From Haberlea rhodopensis (lineage: Eukaryota; Streptophyta; Magnoliopsida; Lamiales; Gesneriaceae): a DNA stretch of 64,000 bases. Where the stretch lies: positions 12,814,821 through 12,878,820 of the forward strand of contig CAJQUN010000003.1 in the NCBI GenBank assembly GCA_907163345.1. Reading direction: 5' to 3'. Under the pieces are notes generated by a model, which was given only the letters and a program-made list of their open reading frames with translations, was not told the origin of the DNA and searched no databases. The position numbers and the translations under genes are program-made. Shown here piece by piece: positions 54,771-64,000 of this stretch. Positions within the stretch are counted from its first letter, which is position 1; each line of letters begins with the position of its first letter.

Positions 54771-57700
54771 TGCCCCCTCAAGATGGACAGTAGATGTTTT
54801 TTTATCGCCATCTTGGATAACAAAGGGAAAAGAGAAGCAGCCGGTAATGCTTTTGTAAATATGTCAGCAAGTTGTAGTCTTGATCTAACCGGTAGAAGCT
54901 TGATGCTACCATCAGAGACTTTATCTCGGATAAAGTGACAATCGATTTCGATATGTTTGGTGCGTTCATGAAAAATTGGATTGGACGCAATGTGAATAGC
55001 CGATGTATTATCACAGAAGATAACCGTAGGTGCTTGAGATGAAATCGAAAATTCACGAAGAAGTTGTTGAATCCAAACCAACTCACTAGTTGTAGTAGCA
55101 AGTGCACGATATTCCGCTTCAGCAGATGATCTTGAAACGGTGGTTTGTTTCTTTGATTTCCAGGAGATCATGGAATCTCCAAGGAAAATGCAAAATCCTG
55201 TAATAGACTTTCTGGAATCTGGGCATGTGCCCCAATCAGCGTCTGCAAAAGCTTTCAATTGTATTGTGGAATGAGCAGATAAGAAGATACCTTGACCTGG
55301 ATTAGATTTCAGATATCTCAACAAGTGATGAGCAGCCTGTAAATGTGGTTTTCGTGGTTGAGCCAAGAATTGGCTGAGCTTGTGAAGAGCGAATGTGATA
55401 TCAGGTCTTGTAATAGACAGATATAATAATCGACCAATTAGTCGTCTATATTCTGTGCTGTCTGAAAGAATGTCACCATCACTGCTATTTAGTTGGACCT
55501 TAGGATCCATAGGAACTTGAGCAGGCTTACAATCCAAGAATGCTGTGTCTTCGAGTAGTTTGAGAGTGTATTGTCTCTGGGACAAAGTGATGCCCGAGGA
55601 TCCCCTAGCAATTTCAAGACCGAGAAAATATCGGAGATGTCCCAAATCTCGAAGTTTAAATTGAGAATGTAAAAATGACTTTAATGAATCAATATTAGTC
55701 ATAGAAGGACCCGTGATTATGATGTCGTCGACGTAGACTAATAATGCAACAAAGGAATAACCTTCACCTTTAACAAAGAGTGAATAATCTGATTTTGATT
55801 GAGTAAACCCGTGCATGATCAGAGCATTACAAAGTTTGGAATACCATTGTCTAGATGCCTGTTTTAAACCATAGATCGATTTGTGAAGTTTGCACACTTG
55901 CTTAGGATGTTGGTGACGTAACTCGGCAGTTTGATAACCTAATGGTAGATCCATATAAACCTCTTCAAACAAATCTCCATTCAGAAAGGCATTATGAACA
56001 TCCAATTGATGAAGATGCCAAGAATGTGAAGATGCTAGTGCAAGCAAAAGTTTAATAGTCACTAACTTGGCTACCGGTGAAAATGTATCAATGAAATCAA
56101 TTCCTTCGCGTTGGTTATAGCCTTTAGCAACTAAACGAGCTTTGTGGCGTTCAACTGAACCATCGGATCGCAACTTGAGTTTATATACCCATCTGCATCC
56201 AATTGATGATTTACCCTCTGGTAATGGGACCACAGACCAGGTGTGATTTTGATCCATAGCTGTGAGTTCATCTTTCATGGCTTGACACCACTCTGGAGAT
56301 TTTACAGCTTGGTGATAGAAGTGTGGTTCTGAATGTAACGACACAGATAAAGTAAAAGCTCGAAAAGAAGTGGATAAAGAATCATATGAAATGGACTTCG
56401 AAATATGATGAGGGCTTGTTTTCTTGGGGGAGACTGATGAAGTGCTTTGAGAAACAATGTTGCATTGATAGTCTTGGAGATATGCAGGTGGGCGAGAGGA
56501 TCGGTTTGGTCGGGTTGTAGGAAATGGAACTGGGATAGAAACAGGAGATGAGGTAGGAACATCTAAAGGTAAGTCGACCGGGACAATAGGACAGACAAGA
56601 CCAGGAAAGGGATCAGGAAGACAATCTGGAGATATGATTGAATGAAAAGGAAATATATGTTCGTGAAATATGACATCACGAGAGATAAAGATCTCTTTGG
56701 ATGTAATGTCATATAGTTTATATCCTTTTACACCAGGTGGATAACCAAGGAACACAGACATGCGAGCCCGTGGCTGGAATTTAGTTCTATGTGAAGATAA
56801 AGTAGAAGCAAAAACAAGACAACCAAAGACTTTGAATGGGGAATAATCAACTGGCTTGTGGTAAAGTAACTGAAAGGGTGATTTTTGTTGTAAAAACTTG
56901 GAAGGTGTTCTGTTTATGAGGAAAGTTGCTGTCAAAATGCATTCGTTCCAGAATTGTAAAGGGACACGGGATTGAAAAAATAGTGCTCTAGCAACATTCA
57001 GAAGATGTTGGTGTTTGCGTTCGACCACTGAGTTTTGTTGCGGTGTGTTGACACAAGAAAATTGATGTAACACACCCTCTTGAGCAAAAAAATCAGTAAA
57101 TAAGAGCTCTTTGGCATTGTCTGACCGAAATTTTTTAATTGGAAGATTGAATTGCCTTTTAATCATAGAGAAGAATCGTGGAATGATAAAAAGAGCTTCG
57201 GATTTTTGTTTCATCATGTAAACCCAAACAAATCTAGTACAATCATCTACCAATGTGATAAAGAATCTATGACCAGAATATGAAGATGTATTACATGGCC
57301 CCCAAACATCACAATGAATGAGTTCAAAAGGAAAAGATGATTTGTTATTACATGAAACAAAAGACAAACGTTTTTGTTTAGCAAGAGGACAAATGTAACA
57401 CGGCTGACTCGGCTTGGTGCTGGAGAGATCACAATGTAATTGTGATTTTATTGACTCTAAGTTTCTGAAAGAAGGATGTCCCAGTCTATTATGCCATAGA
57501 TGAGAAGAAACTTTGTTGACGGAAGCTGATTGTTGGATGCTGGCATAGGATTGATCAAGAACATATAAGTCTCCTATTTTGTTACCCTTGCCAATCATCA
57601 TCTTGGATGGAAGGTCCTGGATAAGAAAATGATCAGGGTAGAATATGACGTTGAGACTTGAATCTTGAAGAAGTGCAGTAACAGAAATCAGATTGAATTT

Positions 57701-59071
57701 AAATTCTGGCACAAAGAGTGTATTGCGGAGGTAAAGATGTGGATTAATTTGAACATGTCCTATGGAATGAACAGATATATTGGTGTAATTGGGAAGAGTG
57801 ACAACAGAATTTTGTATAGGAGTGAGAGAAGTAAACAAAAGACGATTGGAACAGATATGGCTGGAGGCACCCGAGTCCATGATCCATACATTATCAGAGG
57901 ATAAAAAATCACTATTAGATACAGAGAAGCATGTACCAGCATGAAATGATGATCCAGTTAAGTCTGAGGATGAGGTGGAAGGACCTGTAGAAGTCAGGTG
58001 GATGTTGAATAAATTCATAAGTTGTTGATACTGGTCCTTGTTCAAAGTGTGAAAGAAATCTCCATTGGAAGATGGTTTTCCAGCATCTGGTATGCAAGAA
58101 ACTTGATTAACATTAGTTGTAAACGGAGTATCTGATCGGAATCGCTGTCTAGATTTATATCCTGGCGGGTATCCATGAATCTTGTAGCAAGTTTCAATGG
58201 TATGGCCGTTGATTTCACATTTGGTACAAAAAGGCCTGTCCTTCCGTTGAAATTTTGATTTTCCATTTGTATCAGATGTGTGGGGGTTATGCCGTGAAGA
58301 ATTTGTTTTGACAGCAAAAGTTGCATTAGCAGTAGGATCAAGGAAGGACATGGATTGTGTACCCATCGTCCTTTGACGTTCTTCTTGAGAAACAAGAGAG
58401 AAAATCTTGTTGATAGGAGGTAGTGGATCGAGAAGCAACAATTGACTCCGAATATGGTGGAATGATTCATGTAATCCAAGTAAAAAGGTTATCACATACT
58501 CATGTTGATGAAATGAGTGAATGTCAGTGATGCCATTACAAGTACATTTTCCACATGTGCATGATGGACGGAAATTGTTTAATTCATCCCACAAGGTCTT
58601 GAGTTTAGTGAAATAAACACTAACTGTATCGGATCCTTGTGATAAAGTCATAAGATCACGTCGTAATTGAAAGATACGAGGACCATTTGTTTGTTGAAAT
58701 CGTTCCTTCAAATCTTGCCAAATTTCTGTTGCACTTTCAGAAAATAAAATACTGGCGGAGATATCTTTGGATACAGAATTAATTATCCAAGAGATGACAA
58801 TGTTATTGTTTCTAGTCCATGCATTTAGGACATTAATATCTGCACTGGAAGGTTTGTTGATTAGACCATGGACGAAGCCTAATTTGTTTTTCACTGATAG
58901 AGCAATGAGCATGGCACGACTCCAGGAAGGATAATTGTCACCTGTCAATGGTTGAGAGACTAAAGAAAGACCAGGATGGTCAGAGTGATGAAGAAAATAG
59001 GGACTCAATGGATCATCAATGGCGGACGTTGCCATTGTCATCGGAGGAATTGTGGAGTCCCGAGAAGTCAT
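54761..59071 (-). CDS. Copia E gag-pol polyprotein, 1436 residues, intact
   Basis: ATG 59071 begins MTSRDSTIPPMTMATSAID. Order: gag (about residues 25-250, HPGLSLVSQPLTGDNYPSW near 33), zinc knuckle CTKCEINGHTIETC (about 280-297), protease WIMDSGASSHIC (about 395), GAG-pre-integrase WHNRLGHPS (about 528) with CYICPLAKQ, integrase core HCDVWGP (about 585), VDDCTRF and QQNSVVERK (about 680), RT with QLDVHNAFLNGDLFEEVYM and the catalytic YVDDIIITG (about 1112), RNase H FADADWG (about 1275) and SSAEAEYRAL (about 1318), end GHIR. Neighbours are LTRs only. The knuckle has all four ligands and the catalytic residues I can check are present. Confidence 0.97.
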   Translation of the reverse strand: MTSRDSTIPPMTMATSAIDDPLSPYFLHHSDHPGLSLVSQPLTGDNYPSWSRAMLIALSVKNKLGFVHGLINKPSSADINVLNAWTRNNNIVISWIINSVSKDISASILFSESATEIWQDLKERFQQTNGPRIFQLRRDLMTLSQGSDTVSVYFTKLKTLWDELNNFRPSCTCGKCTCNGITDIHSFHQHEYVITFLLGLHESFHHIRSQLLLLDPLPPINKIFSLVSQEERQRTMGTQSMSFLDPTANATFAVKTNSSRHNPHTSDTNGKSKFQRKDRPFCTKCEINGHTIETCYKIHGYPPGYKSRQRFRSDTPFTTNVNQVSCIPDAGKPSSNGDFFHTLNKDQYQQLMNLFNIHLTSTGPSTSSSDLTGSSFHAGTCFSVSNSDFLSSDNVWIMDSGASSHICSNRLLFTSLTPIQNSVVTLPNYTNISVHSIGHVQINPHLYLRNTLFVPEFKFNLISVTALLQDSSLNVIFYPDHFLIQDLPSKMMIGKGNKIGDLYVLDQSYASIQQSASVNKVSSHLWHNRLGHPSFRNLESIKSQLHCDLSSTKPSQPCYICPLAKQKRLSFVSCNNKSSFPFELIHCDVWGPCNTSSYSGHRFFITLVDDCTRFVWVYMMKQKSEALFIIPRFFSMIKRQFNLPIKKFRSDNAKELLFTDFFAQEGVLHQFSCVNTPQQNSVVERKHQHLLNVARALFFQSRVPLQFWNECILTATFLINRTPSKFLQQKSPFQLLYHKPVDYSPFKVFGCLVFASTLSSHRTKFQPRARMSVFLGYPPGVKGYKLYDITSKEIFISRDVIFHEHIFPFHSIISPDCLPDPFPGLVCPIVPVDLPLDVPTSSPVSIPVPFPTTRPNRSSRPPAYLQDYQCNIVSQSTSSVSPKKTSPHHISKSISYDSLSTSFRAFTLSVSLHSEPHFYHQAVKSPEWCQAMKDELTAMDQNHTWSVVPLPEGKSSIGCRWVYKLKLRSDGSVERHKARLVAKGYNQREGIDFIDTFSPVAKLVTIKLLLALASSHSWHLHQLDVHNAFLNGDLFEEVYMDLPLGYQTAELRHQHPKQVCKLHKSIYGLKQASRQWYSKLCNALIMHGFTQSKSDYSLFVKGEGYSFVALLVYVDDIIITGPSMTNIDSLKSFLHSQFKLRDLGHLRYFLGLEIARGSSGITLSQRQYTLKLLEDTAFLDCKPAQVPMDPKVQLNSSDGDILSDSTEYRRLIGRLLYLSITRPDITFALHKLSQFLAQPRKPHLQAAHHLLRYLKSNPGQGIFLSAHSTIQLKAFADADWGTCPDSRKSITGFCIFLGDSMISWKSKKQTTVSRSSAEAEYRALATTTSELVWIQQLLREFSISSQAPTVIFCDNTSAIHIASNPIFHERTKHIEIDCHFIRDKVSDGSIKLLPVRSRLQLADIFTKALPAASLFPLLSKMAIKKHLLSILRGHIR
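54771..54781 (-). promoter_or_regulatory. Polypurine tract of copia E
   Basis: The minus strand reads TTGAGGGGGCA just before the 3' LTR, the plus-strand primer position for reverse transcription. It lies inside the end of the gag-pol coding frame. Confidence 0.85.
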
Positions 59072-59167
59072 GTAAAATGAAGGAATACGAAAGAATCAAA
59101 ACTGACTGTATGAATTATGACGAGATGAGATGCAGAGCTTGCGGGATTGCGGAAGCAAGATTAATCC

Positions 59168-59179
59168 GCTCTGATACCA
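59168..59179 (-). promoter_or_regulatory. tRNA-Met primer binding site of copia E
   Basis: The minus strand reads TGGTATCAGAGC directly beside the 5' LTR, with no spacer. Confidence 0.93.
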
Positions 59180-59401
59180 TATTATAATAGAACAATCATA
59201 ATCATAGTGAGAATAAAACTCAAACTTAGTTAAAAGAAGGGATGATACATCAGTTTATATAAAAGCAAGATAAAAGATCTTAACTAATCAGCTAAGGAAT
59301 AGCCACAATAATATGCTAACAAACTAACTAATAATCTAATCTTACTAACTACAAATCAGCCTTATTAACAAAACTATCTTATCTTAACAAACTATCTGAT
59401 A
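59180..59401 (-). repeat. 5' LTR of copia E
   Basis: 222 bp, apparently identical to the 3' LTR; TATA box TATATAAA at 59254-59261 on the minus strand. Transcription of the gag-pol should start here. Confidence 0.95.
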
Positions 59402-59406
59402 AAATA

Positions 59407-59645
59407 TGATGCAGAGCCTCCATTTTCTAACAAAAAAACAACTCTAGATGGTTATGGTATTCTTATACCATTTCTTACATTTTCATCTGATAATTCTAGC
59501 ATTATTTTCCAGAAAAAAAAGAAGAAGTAAGGTTCACTCTTTTTCACAGGAGATCTGAAAGCTTCACCCACCAAAGAGTTTGGAAAGGCTCCCAAATTAT
59601 TCAGCTTAATGATGTTTGCAAGAGAACCATTCTCCACATACCTTA
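59407..59645 (-). pseudogene. Protein-kinase exon fragment, right copy (inverted)
   Basis: On the minus strand RYVENGSLANIIKLNNLGAFPNSLVGEAF is encoded at about 59640-59550 without a frameshift, matching the left copy at 44402-44524 and its continuation at 49501-49607. N-G-S-L-A-N-I-I-K followed by a G-x-F-P-x-S-L-V pattern is characteristic of MAP3K-epsilon-type kinases. The rest of the kinase is absent. Confidence 0.68.
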
Positions 59646-59937
59646 AAAATGGAAGTTATTTTCAAAGCCATTTGGTCGAACCGCTGCAAGTTGGAGGGGA
59701 ACCTATAATGAATGGGAAGAGAAAAACGCAAATAACCGAAATCAGGAATAGAAAAAAACTTGATAGATCAACAAAATTAGCAAGTAACTTTGAAAATCCA
59801 CAAATCTTTGAAATGGGACAAAATTCAATATATTTGTCTCTTATACTGTCAATTTCAATCTGTGGGAAACCACAATGACAAACACAAAAAAAAATACTCA
59901 TTTGTGACACCATGGTGATATCAATATCCATGATTTT
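59646..59937 (-). other. Extra segment upstream of the right kinase fragment
   Basis: Reading leftward, ATGGATATTGATATCACCAT and GAGTATTTT match 44366-44404. In the left copy GAGTATTTT joins directly to AAGGTATGTGG, whereas here about 250 bases intervene. It ends at 59938 where gypsy F begins. Confidence 0.7.
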
Positions 59938-61273
59938 TGTCACGCCCCGAGACCGGTCATTAACATCGGCGTTGATTCTAAATACAATTCAAAATCAACA
60001 AGCCTTGTAATACAGAATTCTACGAAAACCAGTCTATTATTCCAAAAATAAATAAATAATTCTTACAAATATCAACGGAAGCTTCATAAAACGGCAACGA
60101 CATCTTGAACAATAGCATCTAATTCACCATCTCCAGAACTGGCTTTGAAATTCCTCTTGATTTCATATTCGCTTCTATCTGGGGAGTGGGTGTAAGGGGT
60201 GAGCGTTTTGGAAAACGCTCAGCAAGCGGGGGCCAATCGATATGACAGTATAATACATATTCATACTTTGTCCAAAACATATATCATAATCGAACATAAA
60301 CTGATATGAATGCATCTTAACATAATTGCTCCCATCGAGCCATGAATTATCATAATTGCTCTCATCGAGCCATAATAGAACATATCATATCAGTAATATT
60401 TTTCCATATACGCTAAGCACACTAAATCCTCTAATTTCTTCTTGGTACTGATATCAGTCTCTAGACTTAACCCTCCTAGAGATGAGGTCATGACATCGGC
60501 TCACCCACGAATAAAGGGTCTGGACATCCCATAAACAACGGTTAACCACCGTATCAGGTCGTGTAAACGGTTATAATCCCACCGCATCAGGGCCATAAAG
60601 GAATTCCCCCAATCAGATTTCGAAATTTAAAGTGCTTAAAAATTGAGATCAGAAACGATTCTTGCGTGTTTCAAAGAATTTGGGTGGCAAAAACATGATG
60701 AATTTCCTCTCATTTCCTTGCTGAAAATTTCACACTTTTAGTGTGTGCTAGTGTATGTTTCGAAAATTGTGTGAATCGTGAGAGATTTTTGAGTTGCATA
60801 CTATGTAGAATAGTCTTATATTTATAGAGCTTGAAGTTCGAGAATCTCGGTTCCTACGACTTCTGAAATTCAATCGTATCTTCCAAACTTATCTTTAGAT
60901 TGTGCTTTATCTTCGGATTTGGTTATATTTATATATCTAAAAAGATTATCATAATATAATTCAGTATTATATCTTGTCAAGATATTATATATATAATTCA
61001 ATATTATTTATTATTTTTCAATATTATCTATCAACTTTTTATTGTTTTAAAACTCTACAAGATTAAATTATATAAACTAAATATTATCTTTTGTACAATT
61101 CAATATTATCTCTTAATACAATTCAATATTATCCTTTAATTTATAATATTATCTTGATATCAAGTAGTTGTGTTTGACTATATTCCTAGTAATTGAGCAG
61201 ACCAAAACACCGTGTAGTTGAGTTGACCAAAACTCTAGTTATTTGACTTGGTTGGAAAAATCGGGTTCTCACA
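59938..61273 (-). repeat. LTR of gypsy element F
   Basis: On the minus strand it starts TGTGAGAACCCGAT and ends CCGGTCTCGGGGCGTGACA, a TG...CA unit of 1336 bp. A polypurine tract and decayed pol lie on its upper side, so it is the 3' LTR of a minus-strand gypsy element. The inverted unit AATTGCT[CC]CATCGAGCCAT occurs twice (60330-60375), and GAGCGTTTTGGAAAACGCTC at 60201-60220 is a perfect 20-base palindrome. Confidence 0.85.
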
Positions 61274-61288
61274 TTCCTCCCTCCTTAT
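61274..61288 (-). promoter_or_regulatory. Polypurine tract of gypsy F
   Basis: The minus strand reads AAGGAGGGAGGAA followed by the LTR start TGTGAGAACC. Just upstream GTTTCGAGGACGAAACTTCC is the usual end of chromovirus pol. Confidence 0.82.
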
Positions 61289-62300
61289 TGGAAGTTTCGT
61301 CCTCGAAACTTGAGCGAGTTTAACCTTATAAAGGATAAGGGTATTTATGACTTGAGAGCTAGTTTGATATTGAAAAGATAAGGGTATTTGACATGCTTCT
61401 ATTCTTCTAGTTCCCAAGCAGCTTCTCTTTATGTATGGTTTGAACACTCAACTTTGATTTAGTGAATAATATTTCATCTTAACACTTGGTCCTTTGAACC
61501 TATGATTCAAGTCGAGATTTCTTCGTACTTTAGATTTTCGTCAGGTTCCCTTGGGCTACTGAAGATCCAGCTTCAAGCACGTGATTCAGGTCGGTAATGT
61601 ACTTATAAATTATGATATGTGGAAGACATCATTTTCTTCGATAGTCTGGGTGGTAGCGTTCGTTATCACATTTTCTAAAATCTTGAGCGACCTTTGTATC
61701 TTGGACTCAATTTTTCCTATCTTGTCATGCCGAATAACATCCTTCATAAACTTTGTCAGTGACTTCAGCTCTTTTGACGATCTTGTGCTACCTTGAGTTG
61801 CTTTGACGATTATAACTTTGCTCACGAATGCTTGGATGGGGCCAAGTCTGTTGATGGTATTCTTCCTTACTTTGTCTCAACATTAGGTGATCGGTATTTT
61901 CGTTAGTAAATATCTTCGCTCATCGTCTTCCGATTCTATCATGTTAGTTGAGGTTGACATCAGCTTGTTCACGGGTAAAAGTTCCAATTGCACTGAAGTC
62001 TAAAGCTCGCGCTCGTAATATATCTTCGACTGTCTGAATTGTCTTCTCAATCTAATCATCAGTTTGTAGTTCATATATGGCACTAAGTGTCACTTGAGCA
62101 ACCATCTCTTATCAAAAGCTCTTCCAAAGTCGTCGTCCAATCTTGGGTCGCTGATAAAAGTTGTCGAGACCAACTTTCTACATCTATTGGTTTATAGTCT
62201 CGACATAGCTCTAACCTAATTGGACCAAAATCTATATTTACAGATATTACTTCTATCGTGCTTTTGCCACATACTCTAATGAAAGTGCCTTAACTTTAAG
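61289..62300 (-). pseudogene. Gypsy F pol, C-terminal remnant
   Basis: On the minus strand, in broken frames: IQTVEDILRARALDF near 62050-61995 (integrase after the glutamate helix), YITDLNHVLEAG at about 61600-61565, EAAWELEE-like near 61430, and FRGRNFQ near 61305. These are in the order of chromovirus integrase and its C-terminal end. Almost every frame is broken by stops. Confidence 0.7.
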
Positions 62301-64000
62301 AAAACGAGTGCATAGGGTTTGGGATTTGAATGGATTTGCTTTGTCAAACAAATCAAGGATATGTGAAAGATTGTTTCAACACAATTCAAGAATTTCACAA
62401 AAGAACGTGAATTGAAAAAAAAAAATGCTAAACTTTTGGTGAGTTAAACGATCAATAAAAAAAATTGATCATATGCTAAAAGAAATTGCAAGGATGACAT
62501 ACATCAATCTAGGAGTAAATCACATGTGAAGAAAAAAAATACTAATTCCAAGAAATGGAAAAGGAAGAAAAATTATGTGGTTTTGTTGACCAACAAAGAA
62601 CAAGTTTTGCAAAGATGGTAGACGAAAATAATTTTTGATATGAAGAAAATCAAGGTTATATAAAACTCAAACAAACATGAAGTCTCAAAAAAACGATCAA
62701 GTATCATGCTTTGATGAAAAATGATAACCACATTAACCAAATAATATAATGGGTTATTATGGAGATAAAAAAATTGTTGTGAAGATCAGGGGAAATGATT
62801 GAAGGAACGCATCACAACTAAGATAAGTTTCAAAAATCCAAACAATTTAAAGTAGATGAGGATATTATAATACTTTCAAAGTGAATCAATAGTTGATTAA
62901 CTATTCGAACAAATGAGACTATTCCAAAATTGACGAAGAAACTCCATAATACAAATAATAGATTGTCACAATTCTTTCGGTAAAAGAGGGTGATTCAAAC
63001 ACGCTGGAAGTAAAAGTGTGTTTTCACTTTGAATACGAGATTATATTAAAAGGAACAAAATAGAGTGCAGAATCATAATAGAATGTCTAGGGATGAAATA
63101 AAATAAGCTGACAATGTCGGTTAAGGCGCGATGTCTTTGCTAACTCGTTCATTCCTAAAATAGCATCGAACTCTAATATGTTCAGATGAATTAGAAAGTG
63201 TGGAAAGCTCTATCGCTAACTAATATCAGAGTCTCGATTTAAGTTATGTGTGCAGTTGACAAGAGTTGCCTCTATATATGGTTCACCAAGTATGGTTTGA
63301 GATTCAAAAGAATATTGGAGTTAAACTAGCAAGGATCTAAAGTCAACAAATGATTTTGTCAATCATTCAAAAGAATATCAGAAATAAATTTCAAGAAAGA
63401 CAAATAACTTCATTGATCGAAACAAATTTGATCGGATTTCAAAAAACGAATCATTGAAATGCTAAAAATGTATTTCTAATTTCCTTAATGAATTCTAATT
63501 GATTAATCTATCATCTTCTCATTCGAACCAAAATATAAAAATCATGGGCATGATTTGCCATATTCTATACCCAATTAAGAAAAGATACATCTTATCTACT
63601 GTATCCCAAATAATGTATGACAATACATTTACTTAAGTTCTAAGGATCGCAATAGGAAGAATCAGAATAAGGAAGACATGTTCTCGACTATTCGAATTAG
63701 CCAGAGATTCCCTCGAAATAAAGTTTCTCGAGATTGCGTGATAATTTTTCAAAAACAAATTCTCTCAATCTAGAACATGAAGCCAATAAAATTGAGTGAT
63801 TTTTTTCGGAAAAGAAAGAAAAAAAAAATCTTTAATCAAGAACATGAAGCAAATAAAATATGAACTCAAAATATTGAAGTGTTTGGGAAATTAAAATTCC
63901 ACAAAATTAGCCAAAAATAGAAAAATTCAAAGAGTTGAGCGTATCGAAAACAATGAATTTTGGAATTCGTAATCGTAAACCCAAAATAAGGATAGATCTA
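62301..64000. other. Very AT-rich sequence, probably decayed upstream part of gypsy F
   Basis: No motif is recognisable. Position suggests the decayed integrase, RT and gag of gypsy F on the minus strand, but this is inference from position only. Confidence 0.35.

Larger units (their letters stand above)
54549..59401 (-). mobile_element. Copia element E, intact, target duplication AAATA
   Basis: Two 222-bp LTRs (54549-54770 and 59180-59401) appear identical on reading. Primer site at 59168-59179, one open gag-pol frame of 1436 codons, polypurine tract at 54771-54781, and AAATA at 54544-54548 and 59402-59406. Everything needed for autonomous movement seems present. It is 4853 bp long. The lineage is copia, Retrofit/Ale-like by size. 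Confidence 0.97.

Overview
The window is a stretch of flowering-plant nuclear DNA, most likely from a eudicot. The evidence is nested Ty1/copia and Ty3/gypsy elements of plant lineages, an endogenous plant pararetrovirus, a Mutator-like element carrying a plant mobile domain gene, hAT- and pogo-type DNA elements, and a broken copy of the plant splicing-factor gene PRP31. An asterid host is a guess. I see no convincingly intact host gene. The one long intact reading frame is the gag-pol of a young copia element at 54761-59071.

Layout. 1-5203: minus-strand copia element (A), cut by the window edge, with a 1.48 kb LTR whose two ends are long inverted arms. 5204-7440: AT-rich spacer with one copy of a dispersed repeat. 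7440-17550: decayed Tat-type gypsy element (A) on the plus strand, interrupted by a pogo-type deletion derivative (9551-10774) and by a 2.36 kb solo LTR with a perfect 5-bp duplication (14076-16435); its 3' end carries two tandem arrays. 17600-21834: decayed chromovirus-type gypsy element (B), stopping abruptly in pol. 21835-26554: minus-strand endogenous Caulimoviridae fragment, order coiled-coil ORF, coat protein, movement protein, protease, RT, with a tRNA-Met primer site. 26555-29485: AT-rich spacer.

29491-35684: complete but decayed minus-strand copia element (C), target duplication CAAGT, with a 405-bp hAT-type MITE inside the end of its pol gene. 36965-40760: PRP31 pseudogene with introns, split by a 1.03 kb hAT-like element. 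41310-43250: gypsy protease fragment and LTR-like sequence. 43255-59937: a rearranged host segment in which a protein-kinase exon fragment and an unidentified ORF occur as inverted copies. Copia D (44525-49500), a PMD-bearing MULE (49617-53083) and the intact copia E (54549-59401) have landed in it, each with a perfect target duplication. 59938-64000: LTR and decayed pol of a minus-strand gypsy element (F).

The elements do not form a pathway; the window is a record of nested insertion and decay. Copia E, with indistinguishable LTRs and an open 1436-codon frame, is the youngest. Copia D (LTRs differing at about four positions) and the MULE are older, and gypsy A, gypsy B and the viral insertion are oldest by number of stops and frameshifts. 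The least explained signals are a GCGATCGATCGC palindrome cluster shared by LTRs of unrelated elements, the inverted-arm LTR of copia A, the inverted kinase and ORF duplication, and the MULE's arrays of GTCGCC/GGCGAC palindromes.
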